Source of the DNA: Roseobacter sinensis
Lineage (GTDB): Bacteria; Pseudomonadota; Alphaproteobacteria; Rhodobacterales; Rhodobacteraceae
Assembly: GCF_025755255.1 (NCBI RefSeq)
Contig: NZ_JALIEB010000003.1
Coordinates: forward strand, 310,001-374,000
Reading direction: 5' to 3'
Length of the DNA: 64,000 nt
Below, piece by piece: positions 50,536-61,903 of this stretch (positions within the stretch are counted from its first letter, which is position 1; each line of letters opens with the position of its first letter). The notes below the pieces were generated by a model, which did not search any database, was not told the origin of the DNA, and was given only the letters and a program-made list of their open reading frames with translations. Position numbers and translations under genes: made by a program.

Positions 50536-50967
50536 TCAAGCCCTGTTGCGCGAATGGCGCCGATATCGGCTGCTCATCTCGTAGCGCTTGCGTGGCCCCT
50601 CCACCCGCCAGACCGTTGAAAACGCAGGCCAGTCCGAGAAATCGTAGCACACCGTATAGGCATCCGGATCGCACCAGTGCTCCGCCGTCCCCCCCGTTGC
50701 AGGCACCTGGTGAAAGAACCTGCCATCCTCGAAATAGACCCGCAGCCCCGCGCGCCAGAGATAGCGGCGCTCTGCCTGCATCGGAGCGCCGCCCGGCACC
50801 GTCAGCGTCCCGGTTTCGCGATAGAGCAAACCCGCCTCATCCGGGATCCAGATCGCCTCTCCCGCAAAGACGGCCTGCGCGCCCGCGTCATGGCGGATCT
50901 CGCGGGTCAGTTCCCAGGCGCCTTCGAAGTCCGCAAGGCGGCGCCTCTGCGCCTCGGCCATTGTCAT
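50536..50967 (-). CDS. DUF6314 family protein
   Basis: About 143 residues matching the DUF6314 pattern: LADFEGAWELTREIRHDAGAQ, FAGEAIWIPDEAGLLYRETG, RRYLWRAGLRVYFEDGRFFHQ, HWCDPDAYTVCYDFSDWPAFSTVW and GPRKRYEMSSRYRR. It is predicted to be a small beta-barrel of unknown function, cytosolic. The ATG at 50967 has AAGG 6 bases upstream. It is divergent from purB. Confidence 0.85.
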   Translation of the reverse strand: MTMAEAQRRRLADFEGAWELTREIRHDAGAQAVFAGEAIWIPDEAGLLYRETGTLTVPGGAPMQAERRYLWRAGLRVYFEDGRFFHQVPATGGTAEHWCDPDAYTVCYDFSDWPAFSTVWRVEGPRKRYEMSSRYRRHSRNRA

Positions 50968-51100
50968 GCGCAGCCTTGCGTGGCGGCGGCAAAGACGCCG
51001 GGTTTGCGCCTGCACGACATTTTGCCCTCCTGCCTTGTGGCTGCATCTTGCGCAGTTTAAGAGCCGAGCCAAGCCGACACAAATGCGAAAAGGTGCGCTG

Positions 51101-52417
51101 ATGATCCCCCGCTACTCCCGCCCCGACATGGTTGCCATCTGGTCCCCGGAGACGAAGTTCCGCATCTGGTACGAGATCGAGGCCCATGCCTGTGACGCGA
51201 TGGCCGATCTGGGCGTGATCCCGCGCGAAAACGCCGAGGCCGTCTGGAAAGCCAAGGACGTGGAGTTCGACGTGGCTCGCATTGACGAGATCGAAGCGGT
51301 GACCAAGCATGACGTGATCGCTTTCCTGACGCATCTCGCCGAGCATGTGGGCAGTGAAGAGGCCCGCTTCGTGCATCAGGGCATGACCTCCTCGGACGTG
51401 CTGGATACCTGCTTCAACGTCCAGCTGACCCGCGCCGCCGACATCCTGATCGACGACATGAAGGCCCTGCTGGCCGCACTCAAGCGCCGCGCCTACGAAC
51501 ACAAGGACACCGTTCGGATCGGGCGCAGCCACGGCATCCACGCCGAGCCCACCACGATGGGCCTCACATTCGCGCGGTTCTACGCCGAGATGGACCGCAA
51601 CCTGAACCGGCTGGAGAAGGCGCGCTATGAGATTGCGACGGGCGCCATCTCGGGTGCTGTCGGCACCTTCGCCAATATCGACCCGGCGGTCGAAGAGCAC
51701 GTCTGCGCGCAACTGGGGCTCGTGCCCGAGCCCATCTCCACTCAGGTGATCCCCCGTGACCGGCATGCCGCCTTCTTCGCGGCGCTCGGCGTGGTGGCCA
51801 GCTCCATCGAGAACATCGCCACCGAGATCCGCCACATGCAGCGCACCGAAGTTCTGGAGGCGGAAGAGTTCTTCTCCAAGGGTCAGAAGGGCTCGTCCGC
51901 CATGCCGCACAAGCGCAACCCGGTGCTGACCGAGAACCTCACCGGGCTGGCGCGGCTCGTGCGCATGGCGGTGATCCCGGCGATGGAGAACGTCACCCTC
52001 TGGCACGAGCGCGACATCTCGCACAGCTCGGTCGAGCGCAACATCGGCCCGGACGCCACGATCACCCTCGATTTCGCGCTCGCGCGCCTGACCATGGTGG
52101 TGGACAAACTGGTGATCTATCCGGACAACATGCTGGCCAATATGAACAAGTTCCGCGGGCTGGTGATGAGCCAGCGCGTGCTGCTGGCGCTGACCCAGGC
52201 CGGCGTGAGCCGCGAGGACGCCTACAGGCTGGTGCAGCGCAACGCGATGAAGGTCTGGGAGGAGGGTCGCGACTTCAAGACCGAGCTGCTGGCCGATTCG
52301 GACGTGACGGCAGCGCTCAGCCCCGAGGAGATCGAGGAGAAGTTCGATCTCGGCTATCACACCAAGCATGTCGACACGATCTTCGCGCGCGTGTTCAAAG
52401 ACGCGGCATCCGCCTAG
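51101..52417 (+). CDS. purB: Adenylosuccinate lyase
   Basis: The 438-residue fumarase-superfamily enzyme acts twice in purine synthesis (SAICAR to AICAR, and adenylosuccinate to AMP). It has the MIPRYSRPDMVAIWSPETKF start, HQGMTSSDVLDT, GRSHGIHAEPTTMG with the catalytic His, and the signature loop GSSAMPHKRNPV with the catalytic Ser. The ATG at 51101 has AAGG 7 bases upstream; an ATG at 51083 is less well placed. Confidence 0.97.
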   Translation: MIPRYSRPDMVAIWSPETKFRIWYEIEAHACDAMADLGVIPRENAEAVWKAKDVEFDVARIDEIEAVTKHDVIAFLTHLAEHVGSEEARFVHQGMTSSDVLDTCFNVQLTRAADILIDDMKALLAALKRRAYEHKDTVRIGRSHGIHAEPTTMGLTFARFYAEMDRNLNRLEKARYEIATGAISGAVGTFANIDPAVEEHVCAQLGLVPEPISTQVIPRDRHAAFFAALGVVASSIENIATEIRHMQRTEVLEAEEFFSKGQKGSSAMPHKRNPVLTENLTGLARLVRMAVIPAMENVTLWHERDISHSSVERNIGPDATITLDFALARLTMVVDKLVIYPDNMLANMNKFRGLVMSQRVLLALTQAGVSREDAYRLVQRNAMKVWEEGRDFKTELLADSDVTAALSPEEIEEKFDLGYHTKHVDTIFARVFKDAASA

Positions 52418-52501
52418 GTCAGCCCCCGCCGGCCGGGCATTTCTGTTGACCCAGGGTCATCCGGTGCTAGCTTGGAGAGCATCAACGAAAGGAGACCCGC
52501 A

Positions 52502-52663
52502 ATGACGATCAAGACCTTGGCCGCCGCGGTGGCCCTGACCTTCGTGCCCGCCCTCGCCTTCGCGGCAGGCTGCAACTACGGCAAGCAGGAAGTGACGATG
52601 TCCTGCGCCGCCGGCACCGTCTATGACAGTGCGACCAACTCCTGCGTCGCCACCACCACCTGA
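52502..52663 (+). CDS. Small secreted Cys-motif protein downstream of purB
   Basis: 53 residues: a clean signal peptide (1 to about 21, TLAAAVALTFVPALAFAAG) and a mature part of about 32 residues with CNYG and the motif SCAAGTVYDSATNSCV. Three cysteines are present. AGGAG lies 7 bases upstream. The C-x-x-G-x-x-Y-D-x-x-T-x-x-C-V pattern recurs in the next gene, which argues for a shared role in the periplasm. The function is unknown. Confidence 0.8.
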   Translation: MTIKTLAAAVALTFVPALAFAAGCNYGKQEVTMSCAAGTVYDSATNSCVATTT

Positions 52664-52667
52664 AATA

Positions 52668-52695
52668 TATGCGATCACGGCCTCGTGATCGCATA
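52668..52695. repeat. 12-bp inverted repeat after the small secreted protein
   Basis: TATGCGATCACG and CGTGATCGCATA form a perfect stem with a GCCT loop, four bases after the stop codon. No U-tract follows. It is a 3'-end stabiliser or operator for the next gene. Confidence 0.6.
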
Positions 52696-52753
52696 AACGC
52701 ATCGGCTGCCCTGTAATCCCCGTACCAAGTGTATTTCAGAGTCAGGAGCATTC

Positions 52754-53275
52754 ATGCGTATTCTTTTAAGTGCAGCCCTTTTGGCCCCGACCATCGCCGT
52801 CGCAAATGGCGGTGACAACGATGCGCCCCCGCCGAGGCCGGCGGTGAGCTGCGAAGGCGCAAAAGTCTACGACAAAAAGACCAAGACCTGCGTCGATGCG
52901 CAGGAGAGCAGCCTCCAGACCGAAGAGATCTACCTGACAGTCCGCCAGCTGGCCTATGCCGGACGTTACGAAGATGCGCAGACCCTCGCGCAAGCGCTGC
53001 CCCAAGATCACACGGGCCGGCTGACTTACATGGGCTTCACGCATCGCAAACTCGGCAATCTGGAGCTCGCCAACCTGTTCTACGAACAGGCGATTGCTGA
53101 AAACCCGCACAACATCCTCGCCCGCTCCTACATGGGTCAGGGGTTTGTTGAGTCGGGCGACAAGGTTGCTGCTGTCGCGCAGTTGCGGGCGATCCGCGCG
53201 CACGGCGGGGCCGGCACCTGGTCGGAAACCGCGCTGCAGAACGCCATCGCCACAGGCTCGACCTACAACTACTGA
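52754..53275 (+). CDS. Exported TPR-like protein with Cys motif
   Basis: 173 residues: a signal peptide (1 to about 17, LLSAALLAPTIAVANG), a Pro-rich stretch, then SCEGAKVYDKKTKTCVDA, close to the motif of the preceding small protein. Tetratricopeptide-like helices follow (LTVRQLAYAGRYEDAQTLAQAL, YMGFTHRKLGNLELANLFYEQAI, ARSYMGQGFVESGDKVAAVAQL). AGGAG lies upstream. It is predicted periplasmic and involved in protein contacts. The gene lies between purB and a fliG-like gene; a role is not known. Confidence 0.85.
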   Translation: MRILLSAALLAPTIAVANGGDNDAPPPRPAVSCEGAKVYDKKTKTCVDAQESSLQTEEIYLTVRQLAYAGRYEDAQTLAQALPQDHTGRLTYMGFTHRKLGNLELANLFYEQAIAENPHNILARSYMGQGFVESGDKVAAVAQLRAIRAHGGAGTWSETALQNAIATGSTYNY

Positions 53276-53322
53276 CCGGCAGTCTCTCTCACGTCTGTTT
53301 TTGGTTTGTTCTCAGGCAATCC

Positions 53323-53330
53323 TTAACCAT
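53323..53330 (+). promoter_or_regulatory. Possible CtrA half-site upstream of the FliG-like gene
   Basis: The octamer TTAACCAT, described as a CtrA-type half-site in alphaproteobacterial promoters, lies 43 bases before the start of the FliG-like gene. A single octamer is weak evidence. Confidence 0.3.
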
Positions 53331-53372
53331 TGTCTGGCAGAACAAAACAAGACCAAAGACAGGTGAGATACG

Positions 53373-54446
53373 ATGACAGACATGGTTCCCATGGCCCCGT
53401 TTCCGGCCCTTCCGGGGACGGGCACGCAGGGCCAGGCGCCCGCGAGCCTCAACCGCAAGGCGAAAGCGGCCATTGTGGTGCGGCTTCTGCTGAACGAGGG
53501 CGCGGACATCCCGCTCGAGGATTTGCCCGAGGACCTTCAGGCGCAGTTGACCAAGCAGATGGGATCGATGCGCCTCGTGGACCGCGGCACCTTGGCCAGC
53601 GTCGTGTCGGAGTTTGCCGATGAACTTGAAAGCATCGGATTGTCCTTTCCCGGTGGGATCGCAGGCGCGCTGGACTCGCTCGATGGGCGGATTTCGAAGC
53701 AGACGGCGGCGCGCCTGCGCAAGGAGGCGGGCGTGCGCCAATACGGCGACCCCTGGGCGCGTCTGCGCGACATGAGCGCCGAGAAGCTGCTGCCGGTTCT
53801 GGAAAACGAGAGCATCGAGGTGGCGGCCGTGCTGCTGTCGAAGATCGACGTGCCGCGCGCCGCCGAACTTCTGGGCAAGCTGCCGGGCCCGAAGGCGCGG
53901 CGCATCACCTATGCCGTCTCGCAAACCAGCGCGGTGACCCCCGACGCGGTGGACCGGATCGGCCTGTCGCTTGCCGCACAGCTCGACGCCGAACCGCTCA
54001 AGGCCTTCGATGACGGCCCGGTTGAGCGGGTCGGTGCAATCCTGAACTCCACCGCATCGGTGACCCGCGATGATGTGCTTGAAGGGCTCGACGAGACGGA
54101 TGCCGGCTTTGCCGATCTGGTGCGCAAGGCGATCTTCACCTTCGCCAACATCCCAAAGCGCATCGCACCGCGCGACATCCCGCGGATCATCCGCGAGTTG
54201 GATCAGGATCAGCTCTTGACCGCTCTCGCCGGTGCCGAGGCCGCCGGGATGCAGGACAGTGCCACCTTCATCCTCGACAATATGTCAGGGCGCATGGCCG
54301 ATCAGCTCCGCGAGGAAGTGGGCGAGCGCGATAAGGTGAAACAATCCGAATTCGAAGAGGCCACGGCGGATATCGTCGCGAAGATCCGCGAGATGGAAGC
54401 GGCCGGCGACCTGTTGCTCGTGGTCGAGGATGGCGACGACGGCTAG
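53373..54446 (+). CDS. FliG-like flagellar motor switch protein, isolated from flagellar genes
   Basis: 357 residues with the three FliG regions: an N-domain (LNRKAKAAIVVRLLLNEG), a middle domain (KLLPVLENESIEVAAVLLSKI, RAAELLGKLPGPKARRITY), and a C-domain (IFTFANIPKRIAPRDIPRIIRELDQDQLLTAL, MSGRMADQLREEV, EFEEATADIVAKIREME). The usual EHPQ motif reads ENES, so FliM contacts may differ. No other flagellar gene is in the window. AGGTGAG precedes the ATG. It could be a true FliG placed apart from the main cluster or a repurposed paralogue. Confidence 0.85.
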   Translation: MTDMVPMAPFPALPGTGTQGQAPASLNRKAKAAIVVRLLLNEGADIPLEDLPEDLQAQLTKQMGSMRLVDRGTLASVVSEFADELESIGLSFPGGIAGALDSLDGRISKQTAARLRKEAGVRQYGDPWARLRDMSAEKLLPVLENESIEVAAVLLSKIDVPRAAELLGKLPGPKARRITYAVSQTSAVTPDAVDRIGLSLAAQLDAEPLKAFDDGPVERVGAILNSTASVTRDDVLEGLDETDAGFADLVRKAIFTFANIPKRIAPRDIPRIIRELDQDQLLTALAGAEAAGMQDSATFILDNMSGRMADQLREEVGERDKVKQSEFEEATADIVAKIREMEAAGDLLLVVEDGDDG

Positions 54447-54823
54447 ACCGTCGCGGGTGCGCCCTCATGGGCAGGCGGCCGTGGTGGCCTCAGCCAACGC
54501 GCGAGGGGCAATCAGACGACATTGCCCCGTGGTCCCGGACCGGCCGAGCGTCAGCCATGCCGCGAACGCCTGCAACGAAGCTGCGTGGAGACGACCGCCC
54601 AACCTCAGGCGGCGGCAAAGATCTTTTGTGGAACGCGCCTGACCTCGCGGGTGTCGCACAGGCGGCGGGGCTGACCTAGAGCGTTTTGCCTGTCACCTGA
54701 GACAGGGTGCATCACCTATTGCGCTGATTTCATTGAGATCAGGCAACGATAGGGGATGCGGGTTCAAGGCGAATTGCCTTAGTGGATGTCGTATGGGCGA
54801 TGCCACTGACGCGCACTCTCCGC
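54447..54823. other. 377-base stretch without a recognisable gene
   Basis: Only short open frames occur, one ending at 54679, with no family resemblance or clear ribosome binding site. A small inverted repeat CCTGTC / GACAGG lies just after GAGCGTTTTG near 54680-54707, resembling dispersed alphaproteobacterial intergenic repeats. AAGGC / GCCTT lies near 54769-54783. Probably a decayed or repeat-derived spacer. Confidence 0.4.
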
Positions 54824-55519
54824 CTACTTGAGCTCTCCGGCCGCCAGGATGGGCCCCATCTTCGAGGCCTGAACAAGCACCACGACAGGCTCTTCCCCGG
54901 TGACCTGCGCGGTGATCTTCAAGGGCGCGCGCCCGTCCCACTCCCGCAGCACCTTCCAGTCCTGGGTGACGTTGGCATAGGTGATCGTTCGCCCCGCGTT
55001 TTCGCCCCGGGTAATTCGGGCCTCGCGCTCCGGCACGTAGCGCAGCATCTGTACGATCATCGGGCCTGCGACACCCGTCAGCGGGGCCGCGTCGATGCGG
55101 ATCTCATCCCCCGCGCGCGACAGCGTCAGCTGCACCGCGGCCGGCTTTTCCTTGTGCGCCGCAATCGCATTCGACACCTCCATCGGCTTTGCGCCAACGA
55201 TGTCGGTGGTCCCGTTCACGATCATCTCGGGCGTGTAGATCGACCGCCGGCCGGCCAGCCGCGCATAGGCCCGCTGCCGCTCGGCATTGCGCGGATCGGC
55301 AAACTCGTCCTTCCAGCCGATGTAATCCCAGTAATCCACATGAAGGGCCAGCGCGATCACATCGTCCCGCTCGGCCAAGCGGTGCATCAGCTCGTCCGCC
55401 GGCGGGCAGGAGGAACACCCCTGCGAAGTAAAGAGCTCGACGACGACGGGGCTCTCCTGTGCAGCCAGGGGCGCGGCCATGAGCCACAGCGCGGCAGCCA
55501 CCTTTGACAAACGTTTCAT
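54824..55519 (-). CDS. DUF1223 thioredoxin-fold secreted protein
   Basis: 231 residues: a signal peptide (1 to about 20, ALWLMAAPLAAQ), then VVVELFTSQGCSSCPPADELMH with a CxxC-like CSSC, HVDYWDYIGWKDEFADPRN and YTPEMIVNGTTDIVGA. These are the hallmarks of DUF1223 proteins, a thioredoxin-like family of unknown function. AGAAGGA precedes the ATG. It is divergent from acnA, an arrangement frequent in roseobacters as I recall. Confidence 0.92.
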   Translation of the reverse strand: MKRLSKVAAALWLMAAPLAAQESPVVVELFTSQGCSSCPPADELMHRLAERDDVIALALHVDYWDYIGWKDEFADPRNAERQRAYARLAGRRSIYTPEMIVNGTTDIVGAKPMEVSNAIAAHKEKPAAVQLTLSRAGDEIRIDAAPLTGVAGPMIVQMLRYVPEREARITRGENAGRTITYANVTQDWKVLREWDGRAPLKITAQVTGEEPVVVLVQASKMGPILAAGELK

Positions 55520-55618
55520 GTGATTCCTTCTCTGGCTGTCTCAGCCCCTGAAGCACCCTAGAGACTTGCCTTTGTAATGACCAATCAAGGTTTCTTGAGA
55601 GTTTGCGAGATAAAACCC

Positions 55619-55647
55619 TTGAAACGGTACACAATGGTATACAATAT
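55619..55647 (+). promoter_or_regulatory. acnA upstream region with direct repeats
   Basis: GGTACACAAT and GGTATACAAT (55626-55645) are adjacent near-identical 10-bp repeats preceded by TTGAAA (55619), with an AT-rich -10-like CAATAT 17 bases beyond. A promoter with an operator overlapping it is plausible, about 100 bases before acnA. Confidence 0.4.
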
Positions 55648-55745
55648 AGAGGCAATACGGTTGATTTGAGTTGAACTGGCCTGTCCCATAGGGCATTCAA
55701 CGCGCAACTCAAAGCCCATCCAGCTCTAGCCAGAGGACCCCTGCC

Positions 55746-58436
<2,691 letters not shown>

Positions 58437-58462
58437 GCCTCATATCCGCCGACGAACAGAAC

Positions 58463-58494
58463 AGCCCCGGACATCGCTCCGGGGCTTTCCTTTT
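58463..58494 (+). terminator. Terminator after acnA
   Basis: AGCCCCGGA and TCCGGGGCT form a 9-bp stem with a 6-base loop followed by TTCCTTTT, 26 bases after the stop. Confidence 0.85.
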
Positions 58495-58570
58495 GCCGTC
58501 TCCTTTTGCGCCGGATCAATGTGCAGACCCACCCTTCCGCATAGTCTGCCCCGCGAAAGGAGCATATCCC

Positions 58571-59065
58571 ATGGCCGCGACAACCCGGACCGCGCTGATC
58601 GAGATCACGCAGAAGGAGTATGACAAGCTGACGCGCCTGATCGCCCCGCTCTGTGCGGCGCAGGCCGTGGTCAAGGACGATGACGATACGTCGATCAAGG
58701 ATGTCATTGCCCACCGGGCCCATTGGATCGAGCTGTTTCTTGGGTGGTATGCGGATGGTCAGGCCGGGAAAGAGGTCCACTTCCCGGCGGCGGGTTACAA
58801 GTGGAACGAGCTCAGGCGCTACAATGCTGATCTGAGGCTTCGGCAGAAGGATCTGGGATGGGACGGGGCGGTCGCAGCTCTTGAGACCCGCTTTACCGAG
58901 CTTTCGGCCTTCATCGACGGCAAGACCGATGCAGAGCTCTACGGCGGCCCGATGAAAGGCGCCAACAACCACTGGACCCCGGGCCGCTGGGCCGAAGCCG
59001 CAGGGCCCAGCCATTTCAGATCGGCTGCGAAATACATTCGGGCGCGGCTGCGGCAGATGCCCTGA
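58571..59065 (+). CDS. ClbS/DfsB family four-helix bundle protein
   Basis: 164 residues, all helical, of the ClbS/DfsB (DUF1706) family. Recognisable segments are LIEITQKEYDKLTRLIAPL, SIKDVIAHRAHWIELFLGWYADG, FPAAGYKWNELRRYN, GKTDAELYGGPMKGANNHWTPGRWAEA and HFRSAAKYIRARLRQ. ClbS protects E. coli from colibactin, but most family members are uncharacterised; that role should not be assumed here. AAAGGAG is upstream of the ATG at 58571. Confidence 0.88.
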   Translation: MAATTRTALIEITQKEYDKLTRLIAPLCAAQAVVKDDDDTSIKDVIAHRAHWIELFLGWYADGQAGKEVHFPAAGYKWNELRRYNADLRLRQKDLGWDGAVAALETRFTELSAFIDGKTDAELYGGPMKGANNHWTPGRWAEAAGPSHFRSAAKYIRARLRQMP

Positions 59066-59082
59066 GGGCCGCGCGGGGCGGC

Positions 59083-59622
59083 CTACTCCGCCAGGGCCTT
59101 TTCGAGCTGCGGCAGGAAGCGCTGCTCATAGTCGCTGCCGATCAGGGGCCCGGCGAAGCGGAAGAGCACGGTTCCTTCCGCATCGAGGATGAAGGTCTCG
59201 GGCGGCGCGGTCACCCCCCAGTCGATGGCCGTGCGCCCCTGCGGATCGAAGGCGACGGCGGCAAAGGGGTTGCCATCGTCATCGAGATAGCTGGTCGCAT
59301 TGCGCGCCTGATCCTTGAAGTTCACCCCGATGATCGGCATGCCCTCACGTGCCATTTCGAGCAGCTTGGGATGCTCGGCGTGGCAGGGCGGGCACCAGCT
59401 CGCCCAGAAATTCACCAGCGTCACCTGGCCCGTGGCCATCGCCTCGGGCGTGACGGGCGGGTAGTCGCCAAGCGCCTCCGTCGTGATCGCCGGCGCCGGT
59501 TGGCCGATCATGGTCGAGGGCAGATCGTTGGGATTGTCGCGAAACATGCCGATCCCCGCCATGACGACGAAGCCCGCAAAAATCAGCGGCGGCGCGATCA
59601 TCAGCGGCGAGATCTTAGGCAT
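59083..59622 (-). CDS. ccmG: Thiol:disulfide interchange protein CcmG (DsbE)
   Basis: The 179-residue membrane-anchored thioredoxin reduces apocytochrome c or CcmH for haem ligation in the periplasm. It has an N-terminal anchor (about 8-26), the active site WCPPC (76-80), GVNFKDQARNATSYLDDDGNPF and the cis-Pro region GVTAPPETFILD typical of CcmG. Its ATG overlaps the ccmD stop by eight bases. Confidence 0.96.
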   Translation of the reverse strand: MPKISPLMIAPPLIFAGFVVMAGIGMFRDNPNDLPSTMIGQPAPAITTEALGDYPPVTPEAMATGQVTLVNFWASWCPPCHAEHPKLLEMAREGMPIIGVNFKDQARNATSYLDDDGNPFAAVAFDPQGRTAIDWGVTAPPETFILDAEGTVLFRFAGPLIGSDYEQRFLPQLEKALAE

Positions 59623-59773
59623 CGGGTGCCCTCCGCCGCTCTACCTCCTGCAAAGCCCGGCGCGCCCGGCGCCCCTGTCGCAGCGTCCAGACGATCAGCA
59701 GCACCAGCAGCAGCAGCGACACCCCATAGGCCGAGAGAACCGCTTCGGCGTATTTTCCCAGATCGGGCATCAT
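59615..59773 (-). CDS. ccmD: Haem exporter protein CcmD
   Basis: A 52-residue protein starting MMPDLGKYAEAVLSAYGVSL, then a single membrane helix (about 12-29) and a strongly basic tail (RQGRRARRALQEVERRR). This is the CcmD layout that stabilises CcmABC-CcmE complexes. It lies exactly between ccmC (whose TGA overlaps the ATGATG start) and ccmG. Either of the two adjacent ATGs (59773, 59770) may be used. Confidence 0.92.
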   Translation of the reverse strand: MMPDLGKYAEAVLSAYGVSLLLLVLLIVWTLRQGRRARRALQEVERRRAPDA

Positions 59774-60537
59774 GCGCGTGTCTCCCGTGCCAGCAGCGCC
59801 CGGGTGCGGCGCAGCCGGATTTCAGTGCCCGTGCGGTAAAGCACCAGCGCGATGAAGATCAGCACGAAGCCCGCGATGCAGACCAGCAGCGGGACGTAGA
59901 ACACATCCGCCACGTTCTCCTCCTTGTCGAGGCTGAGGGACGCGCCCTGGTGCAGCCCCTGGTTCCAGAAGTTCACCGCGTAGCGGCTGAGCACCGCAAA
60001 GACCGACCCCACGAGGCAGAGCACCGAAGTCAGATCGGCTGCGGTGTCCGGATCCTCGATCGCCTCCCAGAGGGCGATGTAGCCGAGATAGAACAGAAAC
60101 AGGATCAGGAAGGAGGTGAGCCGCGGGTCCCAGGCCCACCACGTGCCCCACATCGGCTGGCCCCAGACGGCGCCGGTGAAAAGTGCCATCAGCGTCATCA
60201 CCACGCCGACAGGGGCCGCCGCCTTGGCCGCCAACGCGCTGACGTGATGGCGCCGCACGATCCAGATCAATGAGGCCACGAGCATCATGAACCACGCATT
60301 GATCGCCATCAGCGCCGAGGGCACGTGCAGGTAGATGATCTTGACGGTCGAGCCTTGCCGGAAGTCATCCGGCGTGAAGAAGAAGCCCCAGACCAGCCCG
60401 ACAATCAGGCAGATACCGGACAGCCACCACAAGACAGGCAGCACGCGCGCGCTGAAGGCCAGGAACTTCACCGGGTTGGCATAGCTCCAGAAGCCGGACG
60501 GGCGTTTCGGGATCGGCGTTTCGTCGGTCATGGACAT
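59770..60537 (-). CDS. ccmC: Haem transporter CcmC
   Basis: About 255 residues with six membrane helices and the periplasmic tryptophan-rich WWD motif WGTWWAWDPRLTS that binds haem for transfer to CcmE. Conserved histidines are in IYLHVPSALMA and FWNQGLHQGAS. The ATG at 60537 (MSMTDETP) or 60531 is plausible; neither has a clear Shine-Dalgarno, and an earlier in-frame start at 60579 adds non-family residues. Confidence 0.96.
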   Translation of the reverse strand: MSMTDETPIPKRPSGFWSYANPVKFLAFSARVLPVLWWLSGICLIVGLVWGFFFTPDDFRQGSTVKIIYLHVPSALMAINAWFMMLVASLIWIVRRHHVSALAAKAAAPVGVVMTLMALFTGAVWGQPMWGTWWAWDPRLTSFLILFLFYLGYIALWEAIEDPDTAADLTSVLCLVGSVFAVLSRYAVNFWNQGLHQGASLSLDKEENVADVFYVPLLVCIAGFVLIFIALVLYRTGTEIRLRRTRALLARETRA

Positions 60538-60589
60538 GAGCCAGATGTAAGCGGTTGCGCGCGTGCGCTCAATGGGCAAATGGTCCCGC

Positions 60590-61246
60590 TCACCGCAAGT
60601 TCACCCGCAGCGCCGCGGCCGATGCAAAAGGCATGATCGCGATCACACCCGCGGTGATGCCCGCCAGCATCAGAAGCGGCGTCGTGGTCTGCAGGCCGTC
60701 CGCACCGCGCCGCGCGACCTCGGCCCCGAAAATCAGCGTGGGCACGTAGAGCGGCAACACCAGCAGCGACATCAGGAGCCCGCCCCGTTTGACCCCAACC
60801 GTCAGTGCGGCCCCGAATGTGCCGATCACCGACAGCGCCGGCGTGCCAAGCGCCAATGAGATGACCAGCCAGAGATAGCCGGGCCCCGGCAAGCTCAGCA
60901 GGACCCCGAAGAGCGGGGCAGCCAGCACCAGCGGCAGACCGGTGGTGATCCAATGCGCCAGCGCCTTGATGCTGAGCGCGGCCTCCAGCGGTAGCGGCGA
61001 CGTCGCCAGAAGATCGAGCGTCCCGTCCTCCCAGTCGAGCGCCAGCAGCCGGTCGAGCGACAACAGGCAGGCCAGAAGCGCGCCGAGCCAGAGGATGCCG
61101 GGCGCGATGCGCGACAGCAACTCCGACTGCGGGCCAACGCCAAAGGGCACAAGCACCGTCACGATCAGGAAGAACGCAAGGCCAAGGCCAAAACCGCCCC
61201 CCGCCCGGATCGCGAGGATCAGATCGCGGCGCAGAAGGGCTTTCAC
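60590..61246 (-). CDS. ccmB: Haem exporter permease CcmB
   Basis: A 218-residue six-helix permease of the CcmAB complex that releases holo-CcmE. Features are [20 protein letters not shown] helices near residues 22-40, [25 protein letters not shown], and [25 protein letters not shown]. It overlaps ccmA by four bases and precedes ccmC by about 50. Confidence 0.95.
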   Translation of the reverse strand: MKALLRRDLILAIRAGGGFGLGLAFFLIVTVLVPFGVGPQSELLSRIAPGILWLGALLACLLSLDRLLALDWEDGTLDLLATSPLPLEAALSIKALAHWITTGLPLVLAAPLFGVLLSLPGPGYLWLVISLALGTPALSVIGTFGAALTVGVKRGGLLMSLLVLPLYVPTLIFGAEVARRGADGLQTTTPLLMLAGITAGVIAIMPFASAAALRVNLR

Positions 61247-61860
61247 AGGAAGGCCTCGTCGCTCGCGCCGGCGCGGGCGTCGGCGGCCGCGCGGAAGGGT
61301 GTCACGTCCAAGACCTTGGCGTCGAGCCCGAGGTCGATATGCGTCGCAATCAGGGCCGAACCGCCTGCGCCCAGATGCGCGCGGACGGCATCGGCGAAAA
61401 GCGCCACCGCATCGCGGTCGAGCGAGACCGTCGGCTCATCCAGCATCCAGATCGGACGGCCGGTCACCAGCATCCGCGCAAGGCCCAACCGCCGCTTCTG
61501 CCCGGCCGAGAGGGTGCCTGCGAGCCGGTCGCGCAGCGGGTCGAGCGAAAAGGCGGCCATGGCGGGCTCGATATCCCTCTGACCGAAGACATCGGCCCAA
61601 AACCGCAGATTTTCCGTGACGGTCAGCATCGCCTTCAACCCGTCGGAATGCGCGGCATAGGCAATGTCGTCCTCCCCCGCGACAATCTCGCCATTAAGGG
61701 ACGGCTGCAGCCCGGCCAGCGTGCGCAGAAGGGTCGTCTTGCCCGATCCGTTCGGCCCCCGCAGGATCAGCGCCTGCCCCGGTGCCAGCGAAAAAGAGAG
61801 CCGCTCCAGCACCGGCAGCCCGCCCCGGGCCACGCAAAGATCACGGATCGTCAGTGTCAT
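61243..61860 (-). CDS. ccmA: Haem exporter ATP-binding protein CcmA
   Basis: The 205-residue ABC ATPase drives CcmE release. Walker [15 protein letters not shown] signature [14 protein letters not shown] and Walker [13 protein letters not shown] are intact; the C-terminus is short as in the family. It is the first ccm gene of the run, about 40 bases after an Mth938-like gene. Confidence 0.96.
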   Translation of the reverse strand: MTLTIRDLCVARGGLPVLERLSFSLAPGQALILRGPNGSGKTTLLRTLAGLQPSLNGEIVAGEDDIAYAAHSDGLKAMLTVTENLRFWADVFGQRDIEPAMAAFSLDPLRDRLAGTLSAGQKRRLGLARMLVTGRPIWMLDEPTVSLDRDAVALFADAVRAHLGAGGSALIATHIDLGLDAKVLDVTPFRAAADARAGASDEAFL

Positions 61861-61903
61861 GGCCCCAAGCGTTAACCGATTGCCGCCGCGACCAAAAGCC
61901 CGA

